The position numbers were made by a program, and so were the translations under genes. Positions 1 through 6,911 of a stretch of 35,659 nt of DNA are shown one piece after another (position 1 is the first letter of the stretch; each line of letters starts with the position of its first letter). The notes beneath the pieces were generated by a model. The model had not been told where the DNA came from. It saw only the letters and a program-made list of their open reading frames with translations, and made no database searches. Origin of the DNA: Elusimicrobiota bacterium (GTDB lineage: Bacteria > Elusimicrobiota > Elusimicrobia > UBA1565 > UBA9628); the NCBI GenBank assembly GCA_016218575.1, contig JACRDN010000021.1, positions 1 to 35,659 on the forward strand. Reading direction: 5' to 3'.

Positions 1-37
1 CATTTCCCTGGGTGACCACCTCTTTGCTATTCTTCAT
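1..37 (-). CDS. 5' end of a leftward gene, product unknown (partial)
   Basis: Only the first 12 codons lie in the window; they read MKNSKEVVTQGN from an ATG at 37-35. The call rests on a textbook Shine-Dalgarno sequence, AAGGAGG on the minus strand (54-48), placed 10 nt before this ATG. The product cannot be recognised from so few residues. The ribosome binding site lies inside a long stem (41-107), so translation may be controlled by leader structure. What else it could be: a chance ATG behind a purine-rich stretch, which sequence to the left would settle. Confidence 0.5.
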   Translation of the reverse strand, partial: MKNSKEVVTQGN

Positions 38-40
38 TTG

Positions 41-107
41 AGCGTAACCTCCTTGGTGGGCCAGTTCAAGCTGGCCTCTTTTGATTTCCTCAACCAAAGG
101 TTACGCT
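41..107 (-). promoter_or_regulatory. Leader hairpin sequestering a ribosome binding site
   Basis: Bases 41-50 pair with 98-107 (10 bp), a two-base bulge follows, and 53-56 pair with 94-97. Nested inside is a second hairpin, 59-64 with 71-76, with loop TTCAAG. Read on the minus strand, the AAGGAGG of the leftward gene (54-48) is wholly within the outer stem. On the plus strand the stem is followed by TTTTTGCTTTTT (107 onward), which resembles an intrinsic terminator, but no rightward gene ends here. The arrangement fits translational control of the leftward gene; no known riboswitch class was recognised. Confidence 0.5.
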
Positions 108-161
108 TTTTGCTTTTTCTCCATCAAACGGGACGCGGCCCTCTGGTCTACCGCCCGTTTT

Positions 162-170
162 TGCTATAAT
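162..170 (+). promoter_or_regulatory. Extended -10 promoter of the tRNA gene
   Basis: TGC followed directly by a perfect TATAAT (165-170) lies 9 nt before the first base of the tRNA at 180. Transcription would start around 177, giving only a few nucleotides of 5' leader. No convincing -35 box is seen, which is usual for extended -10 promoters. Confidence 0.6.
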
Positions 171-179
171 TCAAATCTC

Positions 180-251
180 GGCGCCGTAGCTCAGAGGTAG
201 AGCGGACGTTTCATAAGCGTTAGGTCGGAGGTTCGAGTCCTCCCGGCGCCA
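180..251 (+). tRNA. tRNA with CAU anticodon, probably elongator tRNA-Met
   Basis: The 72 nt fold into a full cloverleaf. A perfect 7-bp acceptor stem pairs GGCGCCG (180-186) with CGGCGCC (244-250), with discriminator A251. The D stem is GCTC/GAGC. The anticodon stem GACGT/GCGTT closes the loop TTCATAA with anticodon CAT at 212-214. The T arm is GGAGG-TTCGAGT-CCTCC. The CCA end is not encoded. The paired first base (G1-C72) and the absence of the GGG/CCC anticodon stem argue against the initiator tRNA. A lysidine-modified tRNA-Ile (CAU) cannot be excluded by eye. Confidence 0.9.
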
Positions 252-266
252 GGTTTTTGCTTTTGT

Positions 267-345
267 AGGACTCGAACCGATATTAGGCAAGGCTGAGCGC
301 GGCCGTTGCAGCGCGCGGAAGCGCGCTGCGCTCGGGCCGAGTCCT
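267..345. repeat. Palindromic segment inserted next to the tRNA
   Basis: AGGACTCG (267-274) and CGAGTCCT (338-345) form inverted ends around a GC-rich core. The core holds a 9-bp hairpin, GCAGCGCGC (308-316) with GCGCGCTGC (321-329), closed by a GGAA tetraloop. The first 12 bases (267-278) are an inverted copy of the tRNA T arm. The region 252-422 otherwise contains only the promoter and leader of the next gene. The segment may be a small non-autonomous palindromic element or a decayed tRNA. Confidence 0.55.
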
Positions 346-355
346 CCCGGCGCCA
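338..355 (+). repeat. Direct 18-nt copy of the tRNA 3' end
   Basis: CGAGTCCTCCCGGCGCCA at 338-355 is identical to the tRNA 3' end at 234-251, 104 bp upstream. Duplicated tRNA 3' ends are typical traces of site-specific integration, but only about 86 bp separate the copies here, so no functional island is present. Confidence 0.75.
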
Positions 356-358
356 AGT

Positions 359-387
359 TTGACGCTTTAGTTGCAAAAAGTTATAGT
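359..387 (+). promoter_or_regulatory. Sigma-70-type promoter of the histone-nuo operon
   Basis: TTGACG (359-364) and TATAGT (382-387) are separated by exactly 17 bp, five of six consensus matches each. Transcription would begin near 394, giving a leader of about 28 nt that includes the AAGGGGG ribosome binding site at 412-418. This is the only good promoter seen before the packed run of genes to 12319. Confidence 0.65.
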
Positions 388-422
388 AGAAGCGGTTCTT
401 ATCGCGCATCCAAGGGGGATTC

Positions 423-602
423 ATGGCCGAAACTTTCGTGGTGGTGAGCAAAATTAAGAAAATGGTCAAAGAGGCCGGTTTTCGGACCGGCGGGGACTAC
501 ATAGACGGGCTTTCCAGCAAGATCAACTCCATCGTGCAGGCCTCCATCGAGAAAGTGAAGGCGGACGGAAAGAAGAAGACCCTCGGCCTGGAAGACCTTT
601 AG
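423..602 (+). CDS. Bacterial histone-fold protein (59 aa)
   Basis: This small basic protein has the layout of a single histone fold. There is a short helix 1 (about residues 5-18, VSKIKKMVKEAG), a loop (RTGG), a long helix 2 (about 24-49) and a loop with KKKT (50-53). It ends in a short helix 3, LGLEDL. The KKKTLGLEDL end matches the archaeal histone signature RKTIKAEDI in HMfB-type proteins. The size resembles Bdellovibrio Bd0055, a bacterial histone that coats DNA. It would act as a dimer on the nucleoid. The start is fixed by AAGGGGG at 412-418 and the promoter at 359-387. It lies 21 nt before the methyltransferase gene, so it probably shares the complex I transcript. Family assignment is from motif memory, not a search. 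Confidence 0.8.
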   Translation: MAETFVVVSKIKKMVKEAGFRTGGDYIDGLSSKINSIVQASIEKVKADGKKKTLGLEDL

Positions 603-623
603 ACAAGAAAAAACATTTCGCTG

Positions 624-1637
624 ATGCAGACGTTCAGGGACTACATGGAGGCCGCGCTTTATGATCCGGAGCGCGGCTATTACGAGCGCCGAATCCCCAG
701 GCAGGATTTCTATACCGCTCCCGAGTTGCACCCCGCTTTCGCGGGGGTGCTGAGCCAGGAGCTTGTCCGTAGACTTGTCTCCTTAAAAGAGGATGGAGTC
801 CCGGGGCCTTACTCTTTGGTGGAGATGGGCTCAAGCAGTGTATCTCTCTCGAGAGATATCCTGAAAAATCTCAAGGAAAGGCACCCCAACCTCGCGCCCC
901 AGTTGCGCTACATCCTAGTAGAGCGCGCAAGGGAGAAACTCCTGGAGAGCGTCTTGGCGCTTTCAGCCTCCCACGAGCATATACTGGGTTACAGCAGGCT
1001 CGAGGACATCCTGCCCTGCAGCGGGGTATTCTTCTCCAATGAGCTCGTGGACGCCTTCCCGGTCCATCTCCTCGAGAAGCGGGAGGGGGAAATTCACGAG
1101 GTCTACGTGGAAGCCAATGGCAGCACCGCCCTTGCCGGCCTATCAAGCCCCGAGCTCAAGGCCCACGCTCAAAGCATGACGGACAATTTGCAGGAGGGGG
1201 AGCGTCACGCCGTCAACCTCGAGGCCCATCGCTGGCTCAAGACCGTCTCGGCCAAACTCAAGGCCGGCTATCTTCTGACCATCGACTACGGAAAGCGCTT
1301 CACCGGCACCCCGAACCCCCCGCGCGCCTTCTTCAGGCATCACACCGACGCCAAAGTGGCCGAGCGCCCCGGGGAAAAGGACATCACGGCCTCCGTGGAC
1401 TTCGAGGCCTTGATCCTGGAGGGGGGCAAGCTCGGGCTCGAGCTCGAGTGCTACTCCACCTTGGGCCGCTTCCTGGTGGAGGGAGGCATCGAGCGTTGGC
1501 TCCCGGATTCCTTGGAAGAGTCAGCCTCTTCCTCGCAATATAAATCCCGGGCAAAGATCAAGACCCTGCTCCATCCCGAGGGAATGGGGGAGGTCTTCAA
1601 GGTCCTGGTCCAGAAAAAGCGGGAGCTCGCGCCATGA
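624..1637 (+). CDS. NDUFAF7/MidA-family SAM-dependent methyltransferase
   Basis: The 337-aa product matches the family by its N-terminal YMEAALYDPERGYY (7-20), the DFYTAPELHPAF segment (28-39), the FFSNELVDAFPVHLL block and LTIDYG. In mitochondria NDUFAF7 dimethylates an arginine of NDUFS2, the NuoD homologue, during complex I assembly. The target arginine corresponds to Arg53 of the NuoD here (YLHRGTEKL). Location directly before nuoA, with a 4-nt ATGA overlap, supports the same role. Odd point: the SAM-binding loop, usually ExGxGxG, reads EMGSSSV (67-73) and lacks the second and third glycines. No clear ribosome binding site precedes the ATG, so coupling to the histone gene is possible. Confidence 0.85.
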   Translation: MQTFRDYMEAALYDPERGYYERRIPRQDFYTAPELHPAFAGVLSQELVRRLVSLKEDGVPGPYSLVEMGSSSVSLSRDILKNLKERHPNLAPQLRYILVERAREKLLESVLALSASHEHILGYSRLEDILPCSGVFFSNELVDAFPVHLLEKREGEIHEVYVEANGSTALAGLSSPELKAHAQSMTDNLQEGERHAVNLEAHRWLKTVSAKLKAGYLLTIDYGKRFTGTPNPPRAFFRHHTDAKVAERPGEKDITASVDFEALILEGGKLGLELECYSTLGRFLVEGGIERWLPDSLEESASSSQYKSRAKIKTLLHPEGMGEVFKVLVQKKRELAP

Positions 1638-1990
1638 TGAGCGCCTACGCCGCGGTGTACGTTTTCGTGCTCTTGGCCGTGGCCTTCGCCGCGGCGACCT
1701 TGATCGCTGCCAAGCTCCTGCGCCCGAGTGTGAGCTACGCGCGAAAGACCAGCACCTACGAGTGCGGCATGGAGGCCGTGGGCACCACCGAGGCCAGGCT
1801 CAACATCCGCTTTTACCTGTTCGCCCTCCTCTTCGTCATATTCGATGTCGAGACCCTCTACGTCTACCCTTGGGCCGTGACCGCCAAGGAGATCGGCCCT
1901 CTGGCCATAGCGGAGATGGCGGTGTTTTTAGCCATACTCTTCCTGGGCCTGGGCTACGCCTGGGCCAAAGGGGCCCTTGTCTGGGAGTGA
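1634..1990 (+). CDS. nuoA: NADH-quinone oxidoreductase subunit A
   Basis: A 118-aa membrane subunit of complex I with three transmembrane helices. It is recognised by the conserved YECGMEAVG loop (about 43-51) and the RFYLFALLFVIFDVETLYVYPWA segment, whose acidic residues sit near the quinone channel. The start ATG overlaps the methyltransferase stop (ATGA). A second in-frame ATG follows immediately, so the first residue may differ by one. NuoA packs against NuoH and NuoJ and carries the loop that moves during turnover. Size is normal for the family. Confidence 0.95.
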   Translation: MMSAYAAVYVFVLLAVAFAAATLIAAKLLRPSVSYARKTSTYECGMEAVGTTEARLNIRFYLFALLFVIFDVETLYVYPWAVTAKEIGPLAIAEMAVFLAILFLGLGYAWAKGALVWE

Positions 1991-1993
1991 CCC

Positions 1994-2566
1994 GTGGGCA
2001 TCATCATTGAGAAATTGCCGGGAATGACCAAAGGCCTGCCGGGGGGCGAGCTGCTGCTCACCACTGCGGACTACGTCATCGATTTGAGCCGCAAAAGCTC
2101 CCTTTGGCCCATGACCTTCGGCCTGGCCTGCTGCGCCATAGAAATGATGGGCTCCTACGCCTCTCGCTTCGACTTCGACCGCTTCGGGGTCATTCCCCGC
2201 GCCAGCCCCCGTCAAGCCGACGTCATGATCGTGGCCGGCACCGTGGTCAAGAAAATGGCCGAGCCCATCCTCCAAATCTACCATCAGATGCCGGAGCCGC
2301 GCTTCATCATCTCCATGGGCTCCTGCGCCAACTGCGGCGGGCCCTACTACGACTCTTATTCCGTGCTCAAGGGCGTGGACCGCATCGTTCCCGTGGACGT
2401 CTACATCGCGGGCTGCCCACCCCGTCCGGAGGCCCTCCAGTTCGCCGTGGTCAAGCTCCAGGAAAAAATAGCCAAAATGAAGCTCTCCCAAGGAGGGGGC
2501 GCCTCCCTCCAGCAGGAGAAGGGCAGCCGTGATATAGCCGCTGCTCCCGGCGCAAGCGCTGCATGA
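1994..2566 (+). CDS. nuoB: NADH-quinone oxidoreductase subunit B (N2 cluster)
   Basis: The 190-aa peripheral-arm subunit carries the terminal 4Fe-4S cluster N2, which hands electrons to quinone. The cluster ligands are visible as adjacent Cys46-Cys47 ([10 protein letters not shown]), Cys111 (GSCANCGG) and Cys141 (GCPPRPEA). It begins with GTG three bases after nuoA. Beyond the conserved core it has a roughly 25-residue Ala/Gly/Gln-rich tail (from about QGGGASLQQ) that most NuoB proteins lack; its role is unknown. The stop overlaps nuoC by 4 nt. Confidence 0.95.
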   Translation: MGIIIEKLPGMTKGLPGGELLLTTADYVIDLSRKSSLWPMTFGLACCAIEMMGSYASRFDFDRFGVIPRASPRQADVMIVAGTVVKKMAEPILQIYHQMPEPRFIISMGSCANCGGPYYDSYSVLKGVDRIVPVDVYIAGCPPRPEALQFAVVKLQEKIAKMKLSQGGGASLQQEKGSRDIAAAPGASAA

Positions 2567-3135
2567 CGCGGGAAGAGCTGCTCGCCGCCGTCTGCGCTAA
2601 GATGCCGAATCTGGAAAGGGCTCAAATCCCTGTGAGGGACTACATCACCCTCCGCCTCAAATCCCCGGAGGAATTGATTCCAACCGTCTCCCTCCTCAAG
2701 GAGAGTCTTGGATTCGATTATCTCGAGATGATCACCACCGTGGATTGGCTGGGGCCGGTGAACCCCAAGGGCTACATCGCCAATCCCAATCCCAACGTTT
2801 TCCTGCCGGAGGGGGCGGTGCCCCAAAATTTCCCCGGTGCCACTCCCAACGTCGGCTACCGCCCGACCTTCGATATGCTCTGGACCTTGGCCAATCTCAA
2901 GGAGAAGGCCTGGGTGTTCCTGCGCCTGGAAATTCCCCGCGACAACCCCGATGTCCCGAGCTTGGCGGGCCTCTTCCAGGCCGCGGATTGGCAGGAGCGC
3001 GAGACTTTCGACCTCATGGGAGTCCGATTCGAGGGGCACCCGAACCTCGTCAAGATACTGACCCCCGATTTCATCCAGGGACATCCCCTGCGCAAGGATT
3101 ACGTCCACGTCAAGGACAAGTACGATGAAGACTGA
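2563..3135 (+). CDS. nuoC: NADH-quinone oxidoreductase subunit C
   Basis: The 190-aa 30-kDa-type subunit of the peripheral arm. The C-terminal signature [22 protein letters not shown] followed by GHPLRKDY is the family hallmark. NuoC is encoded separately from NuoD here, not fused as in Escherichia coli. ATG overlaps the nuoB stop, and the end overlaps nuoD by 11 nt, which indicates translational coupling. The middle region (about residues 62-95) contains an insert rich in Pro and Asn relative to short NuoC proteins. Confidence 0.94.
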   Translation: MTREELLAAVCAKMPNLERAQIPVRDYITLRLKSPEELIPTVSLLKESLGFDYLEMITTVDWLGPVNPKGYIANPNPNVFLPEGAVPQNFPGATPNVGYRPTFDMLWTLANLKEKAWVFLRLEIPRDNPDVPSLAGLFQAADWQERETFDLMGVRFEGHPNLVKILTPDFIQGHPLRKDYVHVKDKYDED

Positions 3136-4249
3136 AGAACGGCCAAAGGAGCTCAAGTCGGACTCCCTTTTCGTCAATCTGGGTCCCCAGCACCCCTCGA
3201 CCCACGGCGTCCTTCGCGTGGGCCTCACCATCGAGGGGGAGCTCATCACCAAGGCCGTTCCGGACATAGGGTACCTTCACCGCGGGACCGAGAAGTTGGC
3301 CGAGGTGCGCGGCTACCATCACTGCGTGGTGCTCACCGACCGCTGGGACTATGTCTCGGCCATGCCCAACAATCTGGTCTTCTGCCTGGCCGCGGAAAAA
3401 CTCATGGGCCTCAAGATACCGCCGCGGGCCAACTATTTGCGCGTGCTCATGTGCGAGTTGAACAGGATCGCCAGCCACCTCCTATTCTTCGGGACCTACG
3501 GCATAGACATCGGCGCCTTCACCCCGTTTCTCTACGCCTTCCGCGAGAGGGAGATGGTGCTCGATCTCTTCGAGATGTGCTGCGGGGCCAGGCTCACCTA
3601 CAACTACATTCGCTTGGGCGGGGTCATGGCGGACGTCTCCGAGGAGTGGACCGCCAAGACCAAGGAATTTCTAGGGTACTTCAAGCCGCGGCTGGACGAG
3701 TACGACACTTTGCTCAGCTTCAATCCTATTTTCCTGGCAAGAACCAAGGAAGTAGGGAAAATCTCGCCCCAGGAAGCCGTCAATTGGGCGCTCTCCGGCC
3801 CGAACCTTAGGGGTTCGGGCATACTTTACGACGTGCGCAAATCCGATCCCTACTCCAGCTACGAGGAATTCGATTTCCAGGTGCCGCTGGGCAAGGAGGG
3901 CTCCTGCTGGGACCGCTACTTCTGCCGCATCCTGGAAATGCGTGAGTCGCTGCGCATCTGCGAGCAAGCCTTGAAAGCCCTGCCCCCGGGCGAGACCATG
4001 GCAACGGGGGTCGCCAAAATCCCCAAACCCGCTCCCGGCGAGGCCTACGCCCACGTGGAGGGCTCGCGCGGAGACCTGGGGATTTACCTGGTGTCGGACG
4101 GCCAGGCCAGCCCCTACCGCATACACGTGAGGGCTCCTTCCTTCATGAATCTCGCCATTTTGGAGAAGATACTGGTGGGAAACAAGGTCTCCGATGTCAT
4201 CGCGATTTTGGGCTCGATAGACATTGTCCTCGGGGAGGTGGACCGCTGA
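3125..4249 (+). CDS. nuoD: NADH-quinone oxidoreductase subunit D
   Basis: This 374-aa 49-kDa-type subunit forms the quinone pocket with NuoB. The N-terminal [13 protein letters not shown] (19-31) carries the two conserved histidines (His23, His27). YLHRGTEKL (50-58) holds Arg53, the position that NDUFAF7 dimethylates in mitochondria. The C-terminal block ending in [18 protein letters not shown] is typical. The start was placed at the ATG overlapping nuoC, which keeps the whole conserved N-terminus. There are no hydrogenase nickel ligands, as expected for complex I. Together with the adjacent methyltransferase gene it forms an enzyme-substrate pair worth testing. Confidence 0.95.
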   Translation: MKTEERPKELKSDSLFVNLGPQHPSTHGVLRVGLTIEGELITKAVPDIGYLHRGTEKLAEVRGYHHCVVLTDRWDYVSAMPNNLVFCLAAEKLMGLKIPPRANYLRVLMCELNRIASHLLFFGTYGIDIGAFTPFLYAFREREMVLDLFEMCCGARLTYNYIRLGGVMADVSEEWTAKTKEFLGYFKPRLDEYDTLLSFNPIFLARTKEVGKISPQEAVNWALSGPNLRGSGILYDVRKSDPYSSYEEFDFQVPLGKEGSCWDRYFCRILEMRESLRICEQALKALPPGETMATGVAKIPKPAPGEAYAHVEGSRGDLGIYLVSDGQASPYRIHVRAPSFMNLAILEKILVGNKVSDVIAILGSIDIVLGEVDR

Positions 4250-4250
4250 A

Positions 4251-5576
4251 ATGACCGAAGCGACCCCGACGCCTCCGGCCCCCAAGCCATCCCCCGCCCC
4301 CGCGGCGGCCAAGCCCGCTCCGGCGCCCAAAATCGCCATGCCCACGCCCGTCTTGAACCATTCCGCCGGCAAACTCTTGACCACGACCCGCTACTGGCCG
4401 ACCGAGCTTTGGGCCAACCCCTGGGCGAGCCCGAATTACCGACGCGGCGCGCTGATGCTGGCCGCGATCATCGGCGGCGTTCTGCTTACTGGCGCCGCCG
4501 TGGGAGAGCTGTCTCGATGGGGAGATAAAATATACGCCCTAATTGGGGCATTCGTCGCTTCCCAGGGTTGGCCCCAGAACACCGCCGAGGGCGCTTGGAT
4601 TCTTCTTAAAGCCCTGATCGTACTGCACGTCATACTAATCAACGGCCTTTGGGCCATCTGGTGGGAGCGAAAGATCTCGGCCCACATCCAATCCCGGGTG
4701 GGCCCGACCTACTCCGGAGGCTTCCACGGCTGGGCCCAAACCATTTTCGATGGGATCAAGCTCTTACTAAAGGAAGACATCACCCCGGACGCCGCCGACA
4801 AGTGGGTGCACGCCCTGGCCCCGGGCATCGTGGTAGCACCAGTGGTCGTGGCCTTCGCCCCGGTTTCCTTCGGCACGCAGCTCTCTGCCGCCAACATCGA
4901 CATCGGAGTCCTCTACGTCTTCGCTTTCGCGGGCATTTCTGTGATCGGCATCGTGATGGCGGGCTGGGCGTCGGGAAACAAGTATTCCCTGCTCGGAGGC
5001 CTGCGGGCGGCGGCCCAGATCGTGAGCTACGAGCTGCCGCGCGCCTTCTCCGTGGTTCCGGTGCTGATGTTGGCGGGCTCGCTCAACCTGGAGGCCATCG
5101 CCCTCGCTCAGGCCGGCTACTGGCACGGGCTCGTGCCCCGCTGGTTCCTGTTCTATCCCGTGGTCGGGCAGATCGCTTTCCTCATATTCCTTATCGCATC
5201 CGTGGCCGAGACCAACCGTACGCCCTTCGACATTCCCGAGGCCGAGTCGGAGCTCGTCTCGGGATTTCACACCGAATACTCGGGGATGAAATGGTCCATT
5301 TTCTTCCTGGCCGAGTATGGCTACGTGCTCCTGGCATCCTTCCTTTTGGCGACCTTCTTCCTGGGGGGAGGAGCACCTCCCCTTGCCCAGCTCGGCTTCA
5401 TCCCGAGCTGGATCTGGATGCTGGCCAAGGCCCTGCTCATGATGTTCATCTTCCTATGGACACGATGGACCTTCCCGCGCTTGAGGGCCGATCAATTGAT
5501 GGATTTCAATTGGAAATTCCTCCTGCCTTGGTCCTTCGCCAACATCGCCCTGGCCGGAGCCTATCTGCTGCTATGA
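4251..5576 (+). CDS. nuoH: NADH-quinone oxidoreductase subunit H with an unusual N-terminal extension
   Basis: NuoH links the peripheral arm to the membrane arm and forms the mouth of the quinone tunnel. The core is clear: WWERKISAHIQSRVGP (about 137-152), the GIKLLLKEDITPDAADKW loop, and AETNRTPFDIPEAESELVSGFHTEYSG. The protein is 441 aa from ATG 4251, against about 325-350 in typical NuoH. The extra ~100 residues comprise a Pro/Ala/Lys-rich stretch (about 5-35) and an added hydrophobic helix (about 65-88). An upstream TTG at 4224 would lengthen it further but lies inside nuoD, so ATG 4251, one base after the nuoD stop, is preferred. The final codons overlap nuoI. Confidence 0.93.
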   Translation: MTEATPTPPAPKPSPAPAAAKPAPAPKIAMPTPVLNHSAGKLLTTTRYWPTELWANPWASPNYRRGALMLAAIIGGVLLTGAAVGELSRWGDKIYALIGAFVASQGWPQNTAEGAWILLKALIVLHVILINGLWAIWWERKISAHIQSRVGPTYSGGFHGWAQTIFDGIKLLLKEDITPDAADKWVHALAPGIVVAPVVVAFAPVSFGTQLSAANIDIGVLYVFAFAGISVIGIVMAGWASGNKYSLLGGLRAAAQIVSYELPRAFSVVPVLMLAGSLNLEAIALAQAGYWHGLVPRWFLFYPVVGQIAFLIFLIASVAETNRTPFDIPEAESELVSGFHTEYSGMKWSIFFLAEYGYVLLASFLLATFFLGGGAPPLAQLGFIPSWIWMLAKALLMMFIFLWTRWTFPRLRADQLMDFNWKFLLPWSFANIALAGAYLLL

Positions 5577-6091
5577 TCGGCTACTTCAAGGATGTCTTCA
5601 GCGGGGCCTGGGCCATAACCCAGGGGCTTCTCGTGACTCTGCGCTACCTGTTCAAGCCCTCCGTCACCGTGCATTATCCCGATGAGAAGCTCGTGCCCTT
5701 CGAGAAGTTCCGCGGAGTGCTCCTATTCGATCCCGAGACCTGCATCTCCTGCAACCTCTGCGTCAAGGCCTGTCCCTCCAACTGCATCGCCCTCGAGAAC
5801 GCGACCAACCCGGAGACCAAGAAGAAGATCGCCAAGGTCGATTGGTATTCCATCGACTTCGGCAAATGCAATTTCTGCCGCCTGTGCGAGGAATCCTGCC
5901 CCACGAAGCCGAAATCCGTCTGGCACGCCTTGGACTACGAGCTCGTCTTCAATAAGCGCGACGAGATGGTGCGCTGTTGGAAGGCGGGATTCCCCATCAT
6001 CGGAAAATACTTCGACAGGAAGGAAAAAGCCTTCAAGGACCCCGAGGGCCAAGTCCCCATCCACAGCGTGCCGCCGCGACACCTAGGATAG
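5573..6091 (+). CDS. nuoI: NADH-quinone oxidoreductase subunit I (two 4Fe-4S clusters)
   Basis: The 172-aa ferredoxin-like subunit holds clusters N6a and N6b. Its two motifs are CISCNLCVKACP (Cys57, 60, 63, 67) and CNFCRLCEESCP (Cys99, 102, 105, 109). ATG overlaps the nuoH stop as ATGA. The open frame continues far upstream without a stop, but that part is a shadow of nuoH. In complexes without NuoEFG, NuoI is the likely entry point for electrons from ferredoxin or another partner, so this subunit is the place to look for the donor. Confidence 0.95.
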   Translation: MIGYFKDVFSGAWAITQGLLVTLRYLFKPSVTVHYPDEKLVPFEKFRGVLLFDPETCISCNLCVKACPSNCIALENATNPETKKKIAKVDWYSIDFGKCNFCRLCEESCPTKPKSVWHALDYELVFNKRDEMVRCWKAGFPIIGKYFDRKEKAFKDPEGQVPIHSVPPRHLG

Positions 6092-6093
6092 CC

Positions 6094-6606
6094 ATGATAG
6101 AGCAACTTGTTTTCTACTCCCTCGCCGCCGTCGCCGTCCTTTCGGCTCTGGGAGTCGTGACGATGAAAAACAGCGTGCACTCGGCCCTGATGCTGGGGCT
6201 TGCGCTCGCCGCCGTGGCGGGGGTGTTCGCGCTCCTGGGCGCTGACTTCCTCTTCGCCGGACAGGTCCTGATCTACGTCAGCGGCATCGCGGTCCTCATC
6301 ATGTTCGTGGTCATGCTTTTGGGGCGGACCTACGACCTGCACTTAAGGCAAGTCAACAACCAGTGGCTGGCGGGCCTCCTCATTTGCGGCATCACTTTCT
6401 CCGGACTTTGGCGCGTCATCGGGCTTTTTTCCGAGAGCCGCGCCCACAGCGCCCCAGTCCCCGGGACCAGGCTTTTGGGAAGGCTCCTAATGAGCGACTA
6501 CGCTCTGCCTTTCGAACTGATCTCCCTCATCCTGATGGCATCACTGCTCGGGGCGGTCTACTTCTCCCGAAGCGAACGTTCCCAGAGCAGCTCCACCAAC
6601 CCATGA
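6094..6606 (+). CDS. nuoJ: NADH-quinone oxidoreductase subunit J
   Basis: A 170-aa membrane subunit with five predicted transmembrane helices. The third helix segment, GADFLFAGQVLIYVSGIAVLIMFVVMLLG, is the conserved part, containing the tyrosine and the pi-bulge region that rotates during proton pumping. The true start is the ATG two bases after the nuoI stop; upstream open frame is a shadow. The loop before the last helix (ESRAHSAPVPGTRLLG) is normal in length. It ends overlapping nuoK by 4 nt. Confidence 0.94.
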   Translation: MIEQLVFYSLAAVAVLSALGVVTMKNSVHSALMLGLALAAVAGVFALLGADFLFAGQVLIYVSGIAVLIMFVVMLLGRTYDLHLRQVNNQWLAGLLICGITFSGLWRVIGLFSESRAHSAPVPGTRLLGRLLMSDYALPFELISLILMASLLGAVYFSRSERSQSSSTNP

Positions 6607-6908
6607 GCCTAGCCCATTACCTTTTCCTCGGATCGCTCCTATTCCTCATCGGCGTCTTCGGGGCGCTCACCAGGCGGAATATCCTGGGGATACTCATGTC
6701 CATCGAGCTCATGTTCAACGCCGCCAACATCAACCTCGCCGCCTTCAACCGCTTCCTCCACCCGCAGGGAGTGGTCGGCCAGGCCCTGGCCCTCTTCATC
6801 ATCACCATCGCGGCCGCCGAGCTCGTGGCGGGTCTGGCCTTGGTCCTGGCCATTTACCGAAACACCGACACCGTCTACGTCGAGGACTTCAACCTCCTCA
6901 AAGGATAG
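6603..6908 (+). CDS. nuoK: NADH-quinone oxidoreductase subunit K
   Basis: A 101-aa subunit with three helices, normal for the family. The two membrane glutamates needed for proton transfer are present in SIELMFNAANIN (Glu35) and in ITIAAAELVAGLALV (about Glu73). ATG overlaps the nuoJ stop (ATGA), and nuoL follows after three bases. Confidence 0.96.
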   Translation: MSLAHYLFLGSLLFLIGVFGALTRRNILGILMSIELMFNAANINLAAFNRFLHPQGVVGQALALFIITIAAAELVAGLALVLAIYRNTDTVYVEDFNLLKG

Positions 6909-6911
6909 CCA

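Noticed and set aside
171-469. Two leftward open frames across the tRNA and histone promoter
   Set aside because: They read through the tRNA and a palindromic repeat and have no protein-like character or ribosome binding site.
4649-6091. A long 480-codon open frame covering nuoH and nuoI
   Set aside because: Its first ~300 codons are a shadow of nuoH in another frame; only the part from ATG 5573 is real (nuoI).
5977-6093. Upstream extension of the nuoJ frame
   Set aside because: It overlaps nuoI out of frame; nuoJ homology begins at ATG 6094.
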